From Euphorbia lathyris (taxonomy: Eukaryota; Streptophyta; Magnoliopsida; Malpighiales; Euphorbiaceae): a stretch of DNA of 64,000 nucleotides. Where the stretch lies: contig NC_088915.1 in NCBI RefSeq assembly GCF_963576675.1, positions 44,483,501 through 44,547,500 of the forward strand, read 5' to 3'. Positions 11,280 through 22,734 of the stretch are shown here, in pieces; the first letter of the stretch is position 1, and every line of letters starts with the position of its first letter. The notes under the pieces are model-generated. The model was given only the letters and a program-made list of their open reading frames with translations. It was not told the DNA's origin and searched no databases. The translations under genes and the position numbers were made by a program.

Positions 11280-12791
11280 TCAGTATAAATTAATTCTTCT
11301 ATCGCATCCGCCTTTTTGAGTTTTGCGATCTCTTCCTCTATCGCCTTTTGTCTCTATGGCCCATGATTTTTTTTTTGTGACTGGTGTAACTTCATCCATT
11401 GTATTGAGTTTGTGAGTAATGAGGCATGGGCTTACTCCTCTTAGTATTTCACTATCACCGGCAAAAACCTCATGGCATTCAATGAGTGTTTGCATAATTA
11501 CCTCCTTGATCTCTGGGTGCAGCCCCTTTGCAATTTTCACTCTTTTTTCTTCGGAGATAAGGCATGTCTCTGTCTCTCCCAGAGCGGCTGTGTTCATATT
11601 CTCCTCTTCTTCTTGTTCATCGTTATCTTCTTGTGGGCGTATGGTTAGAGACGCCGTATAGGTTTCTTGAGCCATTTTTTGGCTCCCTTTGACCATTATC
11701 CCGCCTTTTTCAGTTGGCACGTACATAGTTAAATGGCGTACCGATATTAGGGCGGTAACTTCTGAAAGGAAAGGTCTTCCTAAGATAACATTATACGCCA
11801 GCCGGCCATCCAGGATGGTGAATTCTTGCTCTCCCTTCCAAGTCTGGTTTCCGTCCGTGATCTCACATTCCAGCATTACCTGTCCCTTGGTTTGGACAGT
11901 GTACCCGGTCACCCCTAGGATGTCCACAATAGTAGCTTCAACCTGCATTGGATCTATTTTCAACTTGGCGAATGCGCTTCTTGTGATCACATTGCACGAG
12001 CTCCCGGTGTCAATCATGACACGCTTCATATCCCATCCTTCAATATTCATCATGATTACTAACGCATCGGCGTGAGGACCATTAGTGAATCCAACTTCGG
12101 CGAAAAGTTTATTAAGAGCCACCTTATCGGGATCCTGCATCCTTGCCTTTTTAGCAAGTGGTTGATATCCGGGTCCCCCTGCAATAACGTTGATCACTCT
12201 CTTGCCTTTGCCTTTGCCACCTTCTTTTTCTTTTCCTTCACTTTGTTCATTTTGAACGAACCTGTCGAGCACTCCACGTTCAATTAATTTTTCAATCTCT
12301 TTATCCAACGTAAGGCATCTATTAGCGTCATGGCCCTGTCTTCTATGGAACTTGCAATATGCCTTTGTATTTTTTCCCATCAGGATGTGATGTTCGCCTT
12401 TGAAATCAGGGTATGTGACGTCTCTTTTGAATCTACTCTTCTCCAGCCATAATAAGACCTCATTCTTAGGAGTGTTAAGAGGCGTGAAATGAGATCCGCC
12501 TTTGGAAGGACGCTTGCTCCTTTGATCCATCCATTTGTTATCAGTCCATCTGTTATCACGTCTACTGGGCCTGGCATTCGCCCATCTATTCTCACGCCTG
12601 CTAGATCCGCCATGGTCTCTCCTTTTTGGTGAATTATGGCCTGATGATTCATTGTTTCTGTTGATGTCATCAATCTCCATAAATCTTTTGCAGCGTTCAA
12701 CTAATTCCACCATTGTTTTTGGTTTGTGGATAACGAATTTTTCCTGCAATTGTTTACACCTCGTGTTTTTTATTATGGACTCTACCGTCGT
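11280..12791 (-). pseudogene. Gag C-terminal part and protease of element A
   Basis: From the element B junction at 12791 the frame runs to 11280. It contains a basic Arg/Asn-rich region, a CX2HX4HX4C zinc knuckle (CKFHRRQGHDANRC, about residues 132-145 of the 489-residue open part) and an aspartic protease with MIDTGSS (about 246-251) and LGRPFL. The frame is lost at the start of RT, near a run of eleven T on the plus strand (about 11367-11378), where a 1-bp slippage is the likely cause. The N-terminal half of gag lies at 30264-31195, on the other side of element B. Confidence 0.88.
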
Positions 12792-13871
12792 TGTTAGACG
12801 AGGTGCTGCGGCCTAATCTCCCGGGTGGACCGGAGGGTGGACACCTCATGGCGACGTAAGCGGTGATTGGCGCCGAAAGCAACCAATCGTGGAATCAAGC
12901 TGCTCGGCAGGACCGGAGCTCGGAGTATGGAAGAGTCGCCACCCACGAATGGGAAAATGAACACCGATCCCTTGCGGGAGACCGGTGAGGGTTCGGGAAA
13001 CTTAGGTACGAGTCGAGAAGGCTAGCTCCTTTCCGGAGAAAGGCTACTAGGCACGCCGACATCGCCCGGTTATGAACCACCGGCCTCCTACTCAGCGTGT
13101 TAGGCGATAACGGACTAATCGCATATTTCTTTAAGTTTAAAATTCATTTGAAACCTTTTCTTTCTCGTTTTGAAAACCATTTTGAGCATATATGATTGAA
13201 AGCCATTTTGGTAAAGAATCACCCATTTACATCAGCTCAAAATACATAGGAGAGAGAGGGGGGAGAAGAAAGAATGGATTTGTTTACAATGTGATTTATG
13301 CTTCGTATTACACACTAACTCTAAACTAAACTCACTTCCCAAAAATGAGTTTATTTACTTGGTTCGTACCTTAATCGCCATTGGAATGATTTAGGTACGT
13401 TTCAAAACCCCGTTTAGTGACGTTCACTCGAATCGCCGTTGGAACGACTCGAGCGTTTGAAAATGTTGAGATAAAAGCTTTAGCTCCAAAAAACGTGATT
13501 AGGCATACAAGTCAATTTATTTTGTACAAACCGTTTAAGAAAGCGATTCAAAACTCTATTATTTACAATGAAAACGATTTTAATTACAAGGTTCGCCTAA
13601 TCCGTCGTTGGAATGGATTAAGGTTTCAACACGTGATATTTTGGAAATGGTTTAAAAAAAATGACAAGAAAACGTTATTTACGCTTTAGGAACATCTAAA
13701 AAACAAATTAAACTCTCTTTTTGTGATTTTGTTTTCCCCTTTAGTCACTCAATTGAACCTATCTTGAACATTATCATAATTACAACAACAAATGAACCAA
13801 ACCAAAATTCATCAATTGAAAATTAATTTAAAACATATGTCCCCAAATGCCAAAAGGGCAAGGAGATGAGC

Positions 13872-13876
<5 letters not shown>

Positions 13877-13907
<31 letters not shown>
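13877..13907. repeat. (TA)n microsatellite in the 3' LTR of B
   Basis: A simple TA dinucleotide run. The corresponding run in the other LTR (28700-28737) is longer, so the two copies have changed length since insertion. Confidence 0.95.
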
Positions 13908-13908
<1 letters not shown>

Positions 13909-15129
13909 AAAATAATGATATATATACAATTTAGAAAACTAAGTAAAGAATACCACCTAATATAGCTAAGTATATATATAGTGATGAAAATAAAAGATAT
14001 TAAGTATAATACACTTTTACCCTACTTAAAAACATGTAAACAATGAACAAAGTTCATTAAGAATAAGAAAACAAACCTTATATCCCAAAATAACTATTAT
14101 AATAAATATATAGGAAATAACTCTCCCAAATATACATTAAACATCAAAATAACACCTAATTATCCTCAAAACATCTACTAATTAATTACCCCAAAATGCC
14201 CAAGTAAATAACCCTCTAAAATAATACCCAATATAGTTTAAATGAATTAAAAAGAAAATATATACATATAATTTTATTAAATCAAATTGATGAAAGGAAA
14301 GATATATAAACACATTAAATAAACATATGTACAAAGTATTTAAAAATAGCTTGAAAGTATATATTTCATAAATATACATATATATATAAAGGACCAAAAG
14401 CCTAAAAGTTGAGAAGGAGGGATCAAAACAACATTTTTTACATTTCAGCAGATTTACCGACGGAAAATCCGTAGGTAAACAGCAATCAGTTACAGAAAAA
14501 GAAGAATTACAGAAACAGTCCACAACTTTCTAGATTTGTTCAAAGGCTTAAAATTAGATCTACTCTATCATTTTGGAACTCCAAACTACCGAAAACGGAT
14601 CATAGTCTATAACGGAGATTCCTAAAATGACGTTTTTGTTTTAAAACGTTATTTGGAAATATTTTTAAAACTTATAATTACAACGTTTTTAATACCCGAA
14701 CTACCTTTTAATCGGATCACGGTTCGTATTGGGATATCAAAACGAGGTTTTTTATTTCAAAACAAAACTGAATCTTTATTTAACACGGGATAAAGAATAA
14801 ATAAATACGGGAAATTAAATAAAACGTGATAAATAAATAAATAACTAAATAAATAAATTATGATATGAAAATAAATAAAGGAAATAAATAAAATAAAACG
14901 AGTCTAGTCCTCGGATAATACCTCAAGTTCGGTATTGACGGTTGAAGTCGGTCGATTCCACAAATCGTGCTTTTCCGGTGTTTTTTATGTTTTTGATAAA
15001 ATATTTAACTTTTTGGAGATTTTCAATTTTTAGGAAAAAAAATGTTTTCTCCCAAAAAAATCAACTTTCTCTCTCTAGAAAATGTTCTATTGTGAGAAGC
15101 TCTCCAAAATCCCCCTCTTTAATGCATTG

Positions 15130-15159
15130 GGATCCGTGCCTTAAATAGGCAACGGATCC
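15130..15159 (-). promoter_or_regulatory. Palindrome with TATA-like core in LTR of B
   Basis: Inverted repeat GGATCCGTGCC / GGCAACGGATCC around TTAAATA. On the minus strand the centre reads CTATTTAAG, a plausible TATA box, and the same TATTTAAG motif occurs in the LTRs of element E. It lies in the segment deleted from the 5' LTR of B. Confidence 0.4.
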
Positions 15160-15162
15160 CGG

Positions 15163-15485
15163 AAGCTTTGGGCGACGCCCAAATAAAATTGGGCGTCGCC
15201 CAACCTAGTTGGGCGAACGCCCAACTTATGTTGGGCGAACGCCCAACTGACGTTGGGCGTTCGCCCAATGATCGTTGGGCGTCCGCCCAACGTCGCTGGG
15301 CGCTTGCCCAGCGGCTGCTGGGCGCGCTCGCCCAGCGGCCATCGGGTGTGCGTCCCGCGCTGCCGGGCGCGCGCTCCGCGCTGTCGGGCGTGCGCGCCCA
15401 GCGGACGTCGAGCGTGCGCCCCGCGCTGCCGGGCGTGCGTCCAACTATCGTCGGACACGCGTCGGCTGCCGCTAGGCGCTCGCAC
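15163..15485. repeat. Array of short GC-rich palindromes in the 3' LTR of B
   Basis: Repeated units of the form TTGGGCGNNCGCCCAA (for example TTGGGCGAACGCCCAA and TTGGGCGTTCGCCCAA), degrading to the right into GGGCGTGCGCGCCCAGCGG-like units about 30-40 bp apart. Base composition is far more GC-rich than the rest of the LTR. The left part is absent from the other LTR. Confidence 0.85.
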
Positions 15486-15645
15486 CACGTCGCTGAGCAC
15501 TCGCGAGCCGTCCTCTTGACGACCGCGACTCACATTAACTTTTCTTTTCTTATTATATATTTTTGTTTTAAAACTTCCAGAATCAACCGCTTCGACCATC
15601 TTGTTTACAGGTTTTCGTCACAGGTCCTCCGACTCGGTGTCTACA

Positions 15646-15666
15646 GTTGCCCCTACTTTCCTATTT
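15646..15666 (-). other. Polypurine tract of element B
   Basis: The minus strand reads AGGAAAGTAGGGGCAAC directly before the 3' LTR start TGTAGACACC. Position and composition fit a plus-strand primer. Confidence 0.7.
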
Positions 15667-15861
15667 TGACAGTGATGTGTGTGTTTTGAAAACGTTTTTT
15701 TACTAACGCAACACATGCAATGTAAATATATTAAAGTAAAAGACACGTATAGAGTAGGAGGAAGAATACCTGATCTCCATGCCGCATGCTCCGGCCTTGT
15801 CTTCGATCTTCGCCTTGGTTGTCCCGTCCTTGCCTCTGAATCGACTGCAGACGAACGCTCC
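15667..15861. other. Spacer between polypurine tract and repeat arrays of B
   Basis: No gene recognised. The last 60 bp (CTGCAGACGAACGCTCCTTC...) already resemble a diverged unit of the array that follows. Confidence 0.4.
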
Positions 15862-16350
15862 TTCCGGCGACCCTAGTCTCTAAATCGACCGCAGGTATAT
15901 AGCTCTATCTAGCGACCCTAGTCTAAATTGAGCGCAGGTAAAGTTGCTCTTTCTAGCTACCCTAGTTTCCAAATCAACTGCGGGTAAAATTGCTCTCTTT
16001 AGCGACCTTAGTCTAAATCGACCGCAGGTAACATTGTTCTCTCTAGCGACCCTAGTCTAAATCGACCGCAGGTAAAGTTGCTCTTTCTAGCTACCCTAGT
16101 CTCCAAATCAACCGCAGATAAAATTGCTCTTTCCAGCTACCCTAGTTTCTAAATCAACCGCAGGTAAAATTGCTCTTTCCAGCTACCCTAGTTTCTAAAT
16201 CAACCACAGGTAAAATTGATCTTTCCAGCTACCCTAGTCTTTATCTCGACCGCAGGTAAAGTTGCTTTTTCTAGCGACCCTAGTCTTTATCTGGACCGCA
16301 GGTAAAGTTGCTTTTTCTAGCGACCCTAGTCTTTATCTCGACCGCAGGTA
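15862..16350. repeat. Tandem array 1 (about 44-46 bp units) in B
   Basis: About eleven units of the form ACCCTAGTCT..AATCGACCGCAGGTAAA followed by GTTGCTCTTTCTAGC. Unit length varies by a few bases. The array lies in the non-coding region between pol and the 3' LTR. Confidence 0.9.
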
Positions 16351-16864
16351 CTCTTTCGTTTCGCATATCTCGAAAACCATCGTTCTACCCTAATCTCTAC
16401 ATCGATCGCAGGCGTTTTCTTGTATTGTAGATCTCCAAATCGAACATTCGACCCTAATCTATACATCGATCGCAGGCGTCCTTTCGTTTGTATATCTCCA
16501 AACCAACTGTTCGACCCTAATCTATACATCGATTGCGGGCGTCCTCTCGTTTTGCATATCTCTAAATCAACCGTTCAACCCTAATCTATACATCTATCGC
16601 GGGCGTCCTCTCGTTTTGCATATCTCAAAATCCATCGTTCTACCCTAATCTCTACATCGATCGCAGGCGTTTTCTTATATCGTAGATCTCCAAATCGGAC
16701 ATTCGACCCTAATCTATACATCGATCGCAGGCGTCCTTTCGTTTGCACATCTCCAAATCAACCGATCGACCCTAATCTCTTCATCGATTGCAGGCGTCCT
16801 TTCGTTTTGCATATCTCTAAATCAACCGTTCAACCCTAATCTATACATCGATCGCGGGCGTCCT
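16351..16864. repeat. Tandem array 2 (about 60-63 bp units) in B
   Basis: About eight units of the form CCCTAATCTATACATCGATCGCAGGCGT followed by CCTTTCGTTTTGCATATCTC. It is adjacent to array 1 and shares the CCCTA-TC and CGCAGG words with it. Confidence 0.9.
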
Positions 16865-16975
16865 TTGTTGATGATAGCTGGGCTTTATCACTCGTCCGAG
16901 AGTTTGTGACCGCAGTCGCTTTGATATTTGGGCTTTATCACTCGTCCGAGAGTTTGTGACCGCAGTCGCTTCTTT
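16865..16975. repeat. Tandem array 3 (two copies) in B
   Basis: Two nearly identical copies, about 54 bp apart, of GGGCTTTATCACTCGTCCGA followed by GAGTTTGTGACCGCAGTCGCTT. Confidence 0.9.
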
Positions 16976-17007
16976 TTACCAGGATCGTCTGCGTTTGACC
17001 GGAGTCG

Positions 17008-17318
17008 ATGATGCCGTAGACCAGAGTCCGTAGCAGGGCCTATGCTTATTGATGATGCCGTAGACCGCAGTCCGTAGCGGGGCCTGTGCCCGTTGGTGAT
17101 GCCGTAGACCGCAGTCCGTAGCGGGGCCTGTGCCCATTGATAATGCCGTAGACCGCAGTCCGTAGCGGGGCCTGTGCCCATTGATGATGTCGTAGACCGC
17201 CGTCCGTAGCGGGGCCTGTGCCCATTGATGATGCCGTAGACCGCAGTCCGTAGCGGGGCCTGTGCCTATTGATAATGCCGTAGACCACAGTCCATAGCGG
17301 GGCCTGTGCCCATTGATC
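17008..17318. repeat. Tandem array 4 (44 bp units) in B
   Basis: Seven units of a 44-bp repeat, GATGATGCCGTAGACCGCAG followed by TCCGTAGCGGGGCCTGTGCCCATT, with few substitutions and constant length. The uniformity suggests recent amplification. All three minus frames are open across it, which is an artefact of the repeat. Confidence 0.95.
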
Positions 17319-17536
17319 AAATTTTAATTTACCTATCGGAGCCTGCCTAAACTCGCACGGATTTCTTGGAGCTATCCGAGTATTTCTGCATGCGGCTTGA
17401 CGCCCATCACCTGGTGAATATTTTTATGGTATGACCTAGTGTAGTGATATGTATGCACATGATTATGAATGAATATTTTTCTCTCTTTTTCTCTTCTTTT
17501 TTTTTATACATTGTTTCCCTCCTATTTTCTTTACAG

Positions 17537-17844
17537 GAGACCTCCATTCTATTGACCGAAGATTACAGGAGAACGTGGCGGTTGGGCAAGGGGAGTGGCT
17601 ACTGGATGCTGACGCTCAGCTCGGACGTCGTTGTCGGGATAGGGAGGATGAGCGCTCCAACTGGGAGGAGCGAGGCTGAGCAGCCGAGGAGAGGAGCCGT
17701 GTGGATATAGAAGCCCAGCGAGCTGCTAAGGGGAGTTTGCGGATTGCGGTGGAGAGCCGCTGAGTTGCCGAGGAGCATGAACCTTACTTCGGAGGCTTTG
17801 ATTCGTTTGAGGGCTTTTGGGACTTTGGGATTCCTTCTCATTGA
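17537..17844 (+). pseudogene. Antisense ORF remnant of element B
   Basis: After a T-rich tract and TTTACAG, a possible 3' splice site at 17536, a frame from 17539 runs 101 codons to a TGA at 17842. It has two internal TGA codons (17677 and 17761). The peptide is rich in E, R, D and A (AAEERSRVDIEAQRAA) and ends with aromatic residues (FGGFDSFEGFWDF). I infer the last exon of an antisense gene, because its position and strand match the antisense ORF of element A and the composition is coding-like. No similarity to the domain in A can be seen in this part. Confidence 0.5.
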
Positions 17845-18297
17845 TAGTCCCGTCATTATTTCAGTTTACAACTTTATTAGTACTACCGTGATGTATGGCG
17901 GGTATATGTGAAAAAGATATTTGGGTAGGCTTTTTATTTGGTGGTGGGGAAAAGAAATGTATAACTCATGACTTACAATACCATGCATTCAGTCGATCAT
18001 AATAATTCCAATCATTCTCTTCAAATATATTTATGCCTTTATTTATTTACAAACAACAGAAATACTTAGCCGCTTATACATTATTTTTATAATTGCTCAA
18101 GATATAACTACCGTTACCAGGACTTGCCTTTTTTCGGTTTTCAGATCCCGGCGATTTTTCATCTCTCCTTTTATTATCCCGGAATTTTCAAATGAGCGCC
18201 CTTTCGGGTTTTCACCCATTGGGATGTCCCTTATTGTTGCATAGGTCGCCCTTTGTGAGTTTTCGACCTATCGGGAATTTTTTTTTTTTTTTTTTTT
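17845..18297. other. Spacer between antisense remnant and pol of B
   Basis: No gene. It contains short imperfect repeats of GCCCTTTCGGGTTTTCACCC and GCCCTTTGTGAGTTTTCGACC (about 18200-18265), and a run of about 20 T (18279-18299) touching the end of pol. Confidence 0.5.
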
Positions 18298-21200
18298 TTA
18301 CGAAAAGTATTTCTTAAGCCTATCCAGATTGGTAGGTTCGGAGAACTCCATGCCGTCCATAGTAGTTAACTTCACCGCTCCTTTGCTTAGTATCTTCTTC
18401 ACGAAGAACGGCCCTTCCTAGTTTGGCCTAAACTTGCCCCTCGGGTCGGTGTGCGTCACACGGATCTGTTTTAGCACCACATCCCCTTCTTTGATAGGGC
18501 TGGCCTTGACCTTTTTGTTGAAGGCTCGGGCCATCCTTCGCTGATATAACTGCACATGGTAAAGGGCCTCCATCCTTTTCTCGTCCACCAATGCTAATTG
18601 TTCATACCGCTTCTTCACCCATTCCGTCTCGGGAATCTCTGCTTCTACTGCGATTCTCAACGATCGCTTTTCAACCTCAATCGGGAGAACGGCTTCTGCA
18701 CCGTATACCAAGGAGAACGGCGTTGCCCCAGTTGACGTTCTAACTGTCGTGCGATAAGCCCATAAAGCGAGCGGAAGCTGTTCGTGCCAGTTCCGATGCG
18801 ATTCTACTGTCTTTACGAGTATCCTTTTAAGGTTCTTATTAGCTGCCTCTACTGCGCCATTAGCTTGCGGACGATACGGAGAAGACCTATGATGTTTAAT
18901 ACCGTACTCTTGGAATAGACTTTTCACTTCTCCTTGAAACTGGACCCCATTATCCGTGATCATATGATGAGGCACTCCGAACCTGGTGATCAAGTGCTTT
19001 TCAATGAACTTCCTCATCTGTTTAGACCCTAACTTGCTAAATGATTCTGCCTCCACCCACTTGGTGAAATAATCAATAGCGACTGCAATGAATTTGTGCC
19101 CGTTCGAAGCATTAGGCCTCACCTCTCCGATAATATCAATGCCCCAAGCCGCAAACGGCCAAATGGGTGCTAACACGTGCAGTTCCATAGCTGGTAAATG
19201 ATTATAATCTCCGTGGATTTGACAATCATGGCATTTCTTCGCATATTCGTTACAATCTCTTTCCATGGTGAGCCAATAGAAGCCTTGCCTTATGATTTTC
19301 TTTGCCAATACCGCTCCTCCCATATGGGCTCCATAAATTCCTGAGTGTACCGACTTCATTGCCTCACGGGCTTCTCCCGCATCCAAGCACCTCAGTTGTA
19401 AACCATCGGTGTGCCTTTTGTAAAGCAAGTCATTGTGGATGACGAACTGCTGTGCTAACCTTCTAATCACAGCCTGATCCCTAAGTTCTGATTCTTCCGG
19501 GTATGTTCCACTCTTCATAAAGTTTACGATATCGAAATACCAAGGTTTTTCATCTGCCCCCAACAGCATTACATCTTCGTAGCATGGTTTGTGAGACCTT
19601 CTCAACACCAAAGGCTTCGAGGCAAGGTTCCGAGGATTATCCCATACTGACACCAAAGTGGCCAAAGCATCCGCTGCCTGGTTCTGTGCTCGAGGAATGT
19701 GATAAAAACGACATTCGCTGAATTTCTGCGCCAATCCCTCCAACTGGTCTAGGTATGGACGCAACCTTTCTTCCCTCACTTCCCAGTTTCCCTGCGCTTG
19801 TTCGATAATCAGTTTTGAGTCGCCCCAGATTTCAACATATGATGCTCCCAGTGCTGCTAGTGACTCCAACCCGTAGATGCACGCTTCATATTCTGCCATA
19901 TTATTGGTGAGAGAGAAGGATAGCTTCTTTGCCATTGGAATCCTTTCTCCTTCTGGTGAGATAAGTAGCACCCCTACTCCGGCTCCATTCGAATTAACTG
20001 CTCCATCGAAGAACATTTTCCATGGTATAACTTCTATTGCGTTCAAGTGCTCATCGGGGAAATCATAGTTTATCTCTTCCTCTTCTGCGTTCAGAGGTTG
20101 GTTGGCCAGAAATTCTGCTACGGCCCTCCCCTTGATAACCTTCTTCGTTACATATTCGATATCAAATTCGGACAAAAGCAGCAACCATCGGGCTAGCTTC
20201 CCTATTAGAGACGGAGTTCGGTACAGATACTTCACGGGATCCATCCGAGAAATAATGATCACTTTGTAAGATTGAAAATAGTGTCGTAGTTTCTTTGTTA
20301 GCCATACTACTGCCACGCACGTCTTTTCGATCATGTTATACTTAAGCTCGTATTCCAGGAACTTCTTACTCAGATAATACACTGTATGCTCCACACCAGT
20401 GTCCCCTTCCTGGGCCAGCATTGCCCCAATAGATCGCTCTTCGATTGCCACATAGAGGAGAAGCGGTTTTCCCAGTTTAGGCGGTCTCAGAACAGGTGGA
20501 TTAGACAAATAGTTCTGGACGTTCTCCATGGCTTGCTGACACTTATCATTCCAAATCGTGGGTTGATCTTTCCGTAGCAACTTAAAGATTGGCTCGCAGA
20601 TTGCGGTGAGTCTTGCTATGAACCGACTGATATACTGAACCTGCCCCAGAAACCCTCTCACTTCTTTCTCATTCTTTGGCGCTGGCATTTCTCGTATAGC
20701 CTTTACTTTGTCGGGATCTACCTCAATTCCATTGTTTCCGATTATATAGCCTAAGATTTTCCCCGATGAAACGCCGAAGAAGCACTTTTTCGGGTTTAAC
20801 CTTAGTTTGAATTCAGCAATTCGGGCCAAAAACTTCTCGAGTGCAGCGAAATGCCCCTCTCTCGTCTCCGACTTGACCATCATGTCATCCACATAAACCT
20901 CTACTTCCTTATGTATCATATCATGGAATAATGCCGTAGCCATTCGCTGGTAAGTTGCCCCGGAATTTTTCAAACCAAACGGCATCACCCTATAGCAGTA
21001 TGTTCCCCACTCAGTTGTGAACGAGGTTTTTGCTTTGTGTTTCTCGGCCATCTGAACTTGCATGTAGCCCATGAAACTGTCCACATTCGTGTGTAAGACG
21101 CTCGATGCTGCACTGTCGATCAACATGTCAATATGAGGCAACGCGAATTCATCTTTGCGGCACGCCTTGTTAAGATCTCTATAATCGACGCACATTCTCA

Positions 21201-22734
21201 CTTTGCCGTCCTTCTTTGCGATGGGCACTACATTTGCGACCCAAGGGGGATAGTCGATTACTTCGATGAACCCTGCTTCTAATTGCTTCTTCACTTCTTC
21301 TCTGATCTTATCTGCCCATTCTAGTCTCATGCGTCGGAGTTTCTGCTTCACGGGCTTCGCGTCGGGGTATGTTGGAATACGGTGAGTTACGATTGATTGA
21401 TCGATTCCTGGCATGTCTTCATATGTCCAAGCAAACACTATTTCGTATTTCTTAATTATTCTCTCAAATTCTTTCCTCTCTTCAATAGTTAATTCTTGAG
21501 CAATTTGTATAAGTTTAGGATTTTCATCCGTGCCAAGATTGAAAGTTGACATTTCTATTGTATTGATTTCAAATGTAGGCATGTTATATGAATGAGAATG
21601 CATGGAATGATCATGATCAACATCAAGCAAGTAAGCAAAATCAGAATTCATTTCATTGATAGTGTTGGCGAGTACATCATCGGATTCAAATAAAGCAGTA
21701 ATACAATTCTCATCGTCAGGGTTCTCGGGTTTCTCATAGGCTTTAGAGGTACTGGGTTCATCCACCGCTCCCACAGTGGCCTCAATAGTGATGACTTGCT
21801 CCTCGGCATTCAAATCTAACATCATGATCTCCTCGACGAAGCAGCTTGCCTTTCCTTTGCCCCAGTCGGTAATATCATTGAAGATCTCAAAGCCCGGCAG
21901 AATCTTTCCTTCGGCGCTAGTCCATGACTCGGGAGTCCCCGAATAAACCTTTCCGTGCCCCTCATTCACAAAATACTTCCTTAGGCCCACTTTTCCTTCA
22001 TTACTTGCGTTGGACGGACCTCCCAGCTCATATCCCAAACCCCTCTGGGTTTTCTGACTCTTGAAATCCGGAAATTCTGGCAACCCTTGATGGTGTGCTC
22101 CCAAGCCCATACCGGGGATGAAACCCCCCTTCATCATTTTCACCACATCGGAGGTCATGCTAGACTCGTAGATCCTAGAAACTTGGAATCTGGAGAAAAG
22201 TTGAGGCTCGATTCCCAATGCCGCCACCGAACTCAATTTCTCAGCTCTAATTGTCACTATCTCCTCCCCGAAGGGGAATTTGATCATTTGATGGAGCGTG
22301 GAGGGCACACCTCCCAACTTGTGGAACCATGGGCGTCCTAACAACACGGCAAAGGTTACCGGGATATCCAGCACCGTGAATTCTGTTTCCTCCTCGTGCG
22401 GCCCCACTTTCAGCTTGGCCTTAAAAACTCCTTCGATGTGCCTACGGCTATCATCATAAGCCCTGATCACAGTTTCTGAGGCTGTCAGGTCTCCTCTTTC
22501 TACTCCCAACTTAGACAAGAGCTTCAGCGGGCAAACATTAATGGCCGATCCATCATCGACCATCACACAGCTAGTCTTTTTCCCGTTAATTTCAGCTCGG
22601 ATGTACAAAGGCTTATTGTGAGCCTTCCCCTCTTCTGGGAGATCTTCGTCAGTAAACGTGATTTCGGTCTTCTTTCGGGCCATGATAGCCCCTACTAATG
22701 CTGCCGGCTCAGTATCGGTAGAGATAACCAAATT
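18298..22734 (-). pseudogene. Pol polyprotein of element B (protease, RT, RNases H, integrase)
   Basis: One frame of 1437 codons runs from 22731 to a TAG at 18418-18420; it continues another 40 codons to a TAA at 18298. Residue numbers are from 22731: protease VDDGSA (58-63) and LGRPWF; a G-patch-like Gly-rich segment (203-233); RT with FFGLKN-type palm and YVDDMM (613-618); first RNase H (about 757-870); second archaeal-type RNase H with D909, E947, D971 and D1021; zinc-binding region ending CHDC (1167-1170); integrase D1199, D1260, E1295; C-terminal domain. All catalytic residues named are present, so pol is nearly intact. The damage is the TAG near the integrase C-terminus, and the frame is divided from the upstream ORF by one TAG (22735-22737). 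Confidence 0.93.

Larger units (their letters stand above)
12792..15645 (-). repeat. 3' LTR of element B (2854 bp)
   Basis: Starts TGTTAGACGAGG and ends GTGTCTACA. It contains a (TA)n run near 13877-13907, AT-rich sequence with scattered genic-looking ORF shadows, and a GC-rich palindromic array at 15163-15480. It retains a 235-bp segment (15051-15285) that is missing from the other LTR. Confidence 0.95.

Noticed and set aside
13417..13689. ORF of 90 codons with a 102-codon counterpart at 28205-28513
   Set aside because: They are the same part of the two LTRs. Conservation reflects the common origin of the LTR pair, not a gene.
15141..15689. Several long ORFs on both strands in the GC-rich part of the LTR of B
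   Set aside because: High GC removes stop codons; peptides are Arg/Ala/Pro-rich in all frames, and the region is non-coding LTR.
15862..17318. CRISPR-like regular repeats
   Set aside because: Head-to-tail units without unique spacers, in a plant retrotransposon.
16888..17320. Three overlapping minus-strand ORFs of 80-114 codons with repetitive peptides
   Set aside because: All are produced by tandem array 4; every frame is open because the 44-bp unit lacks stops. No sign of a real gene.
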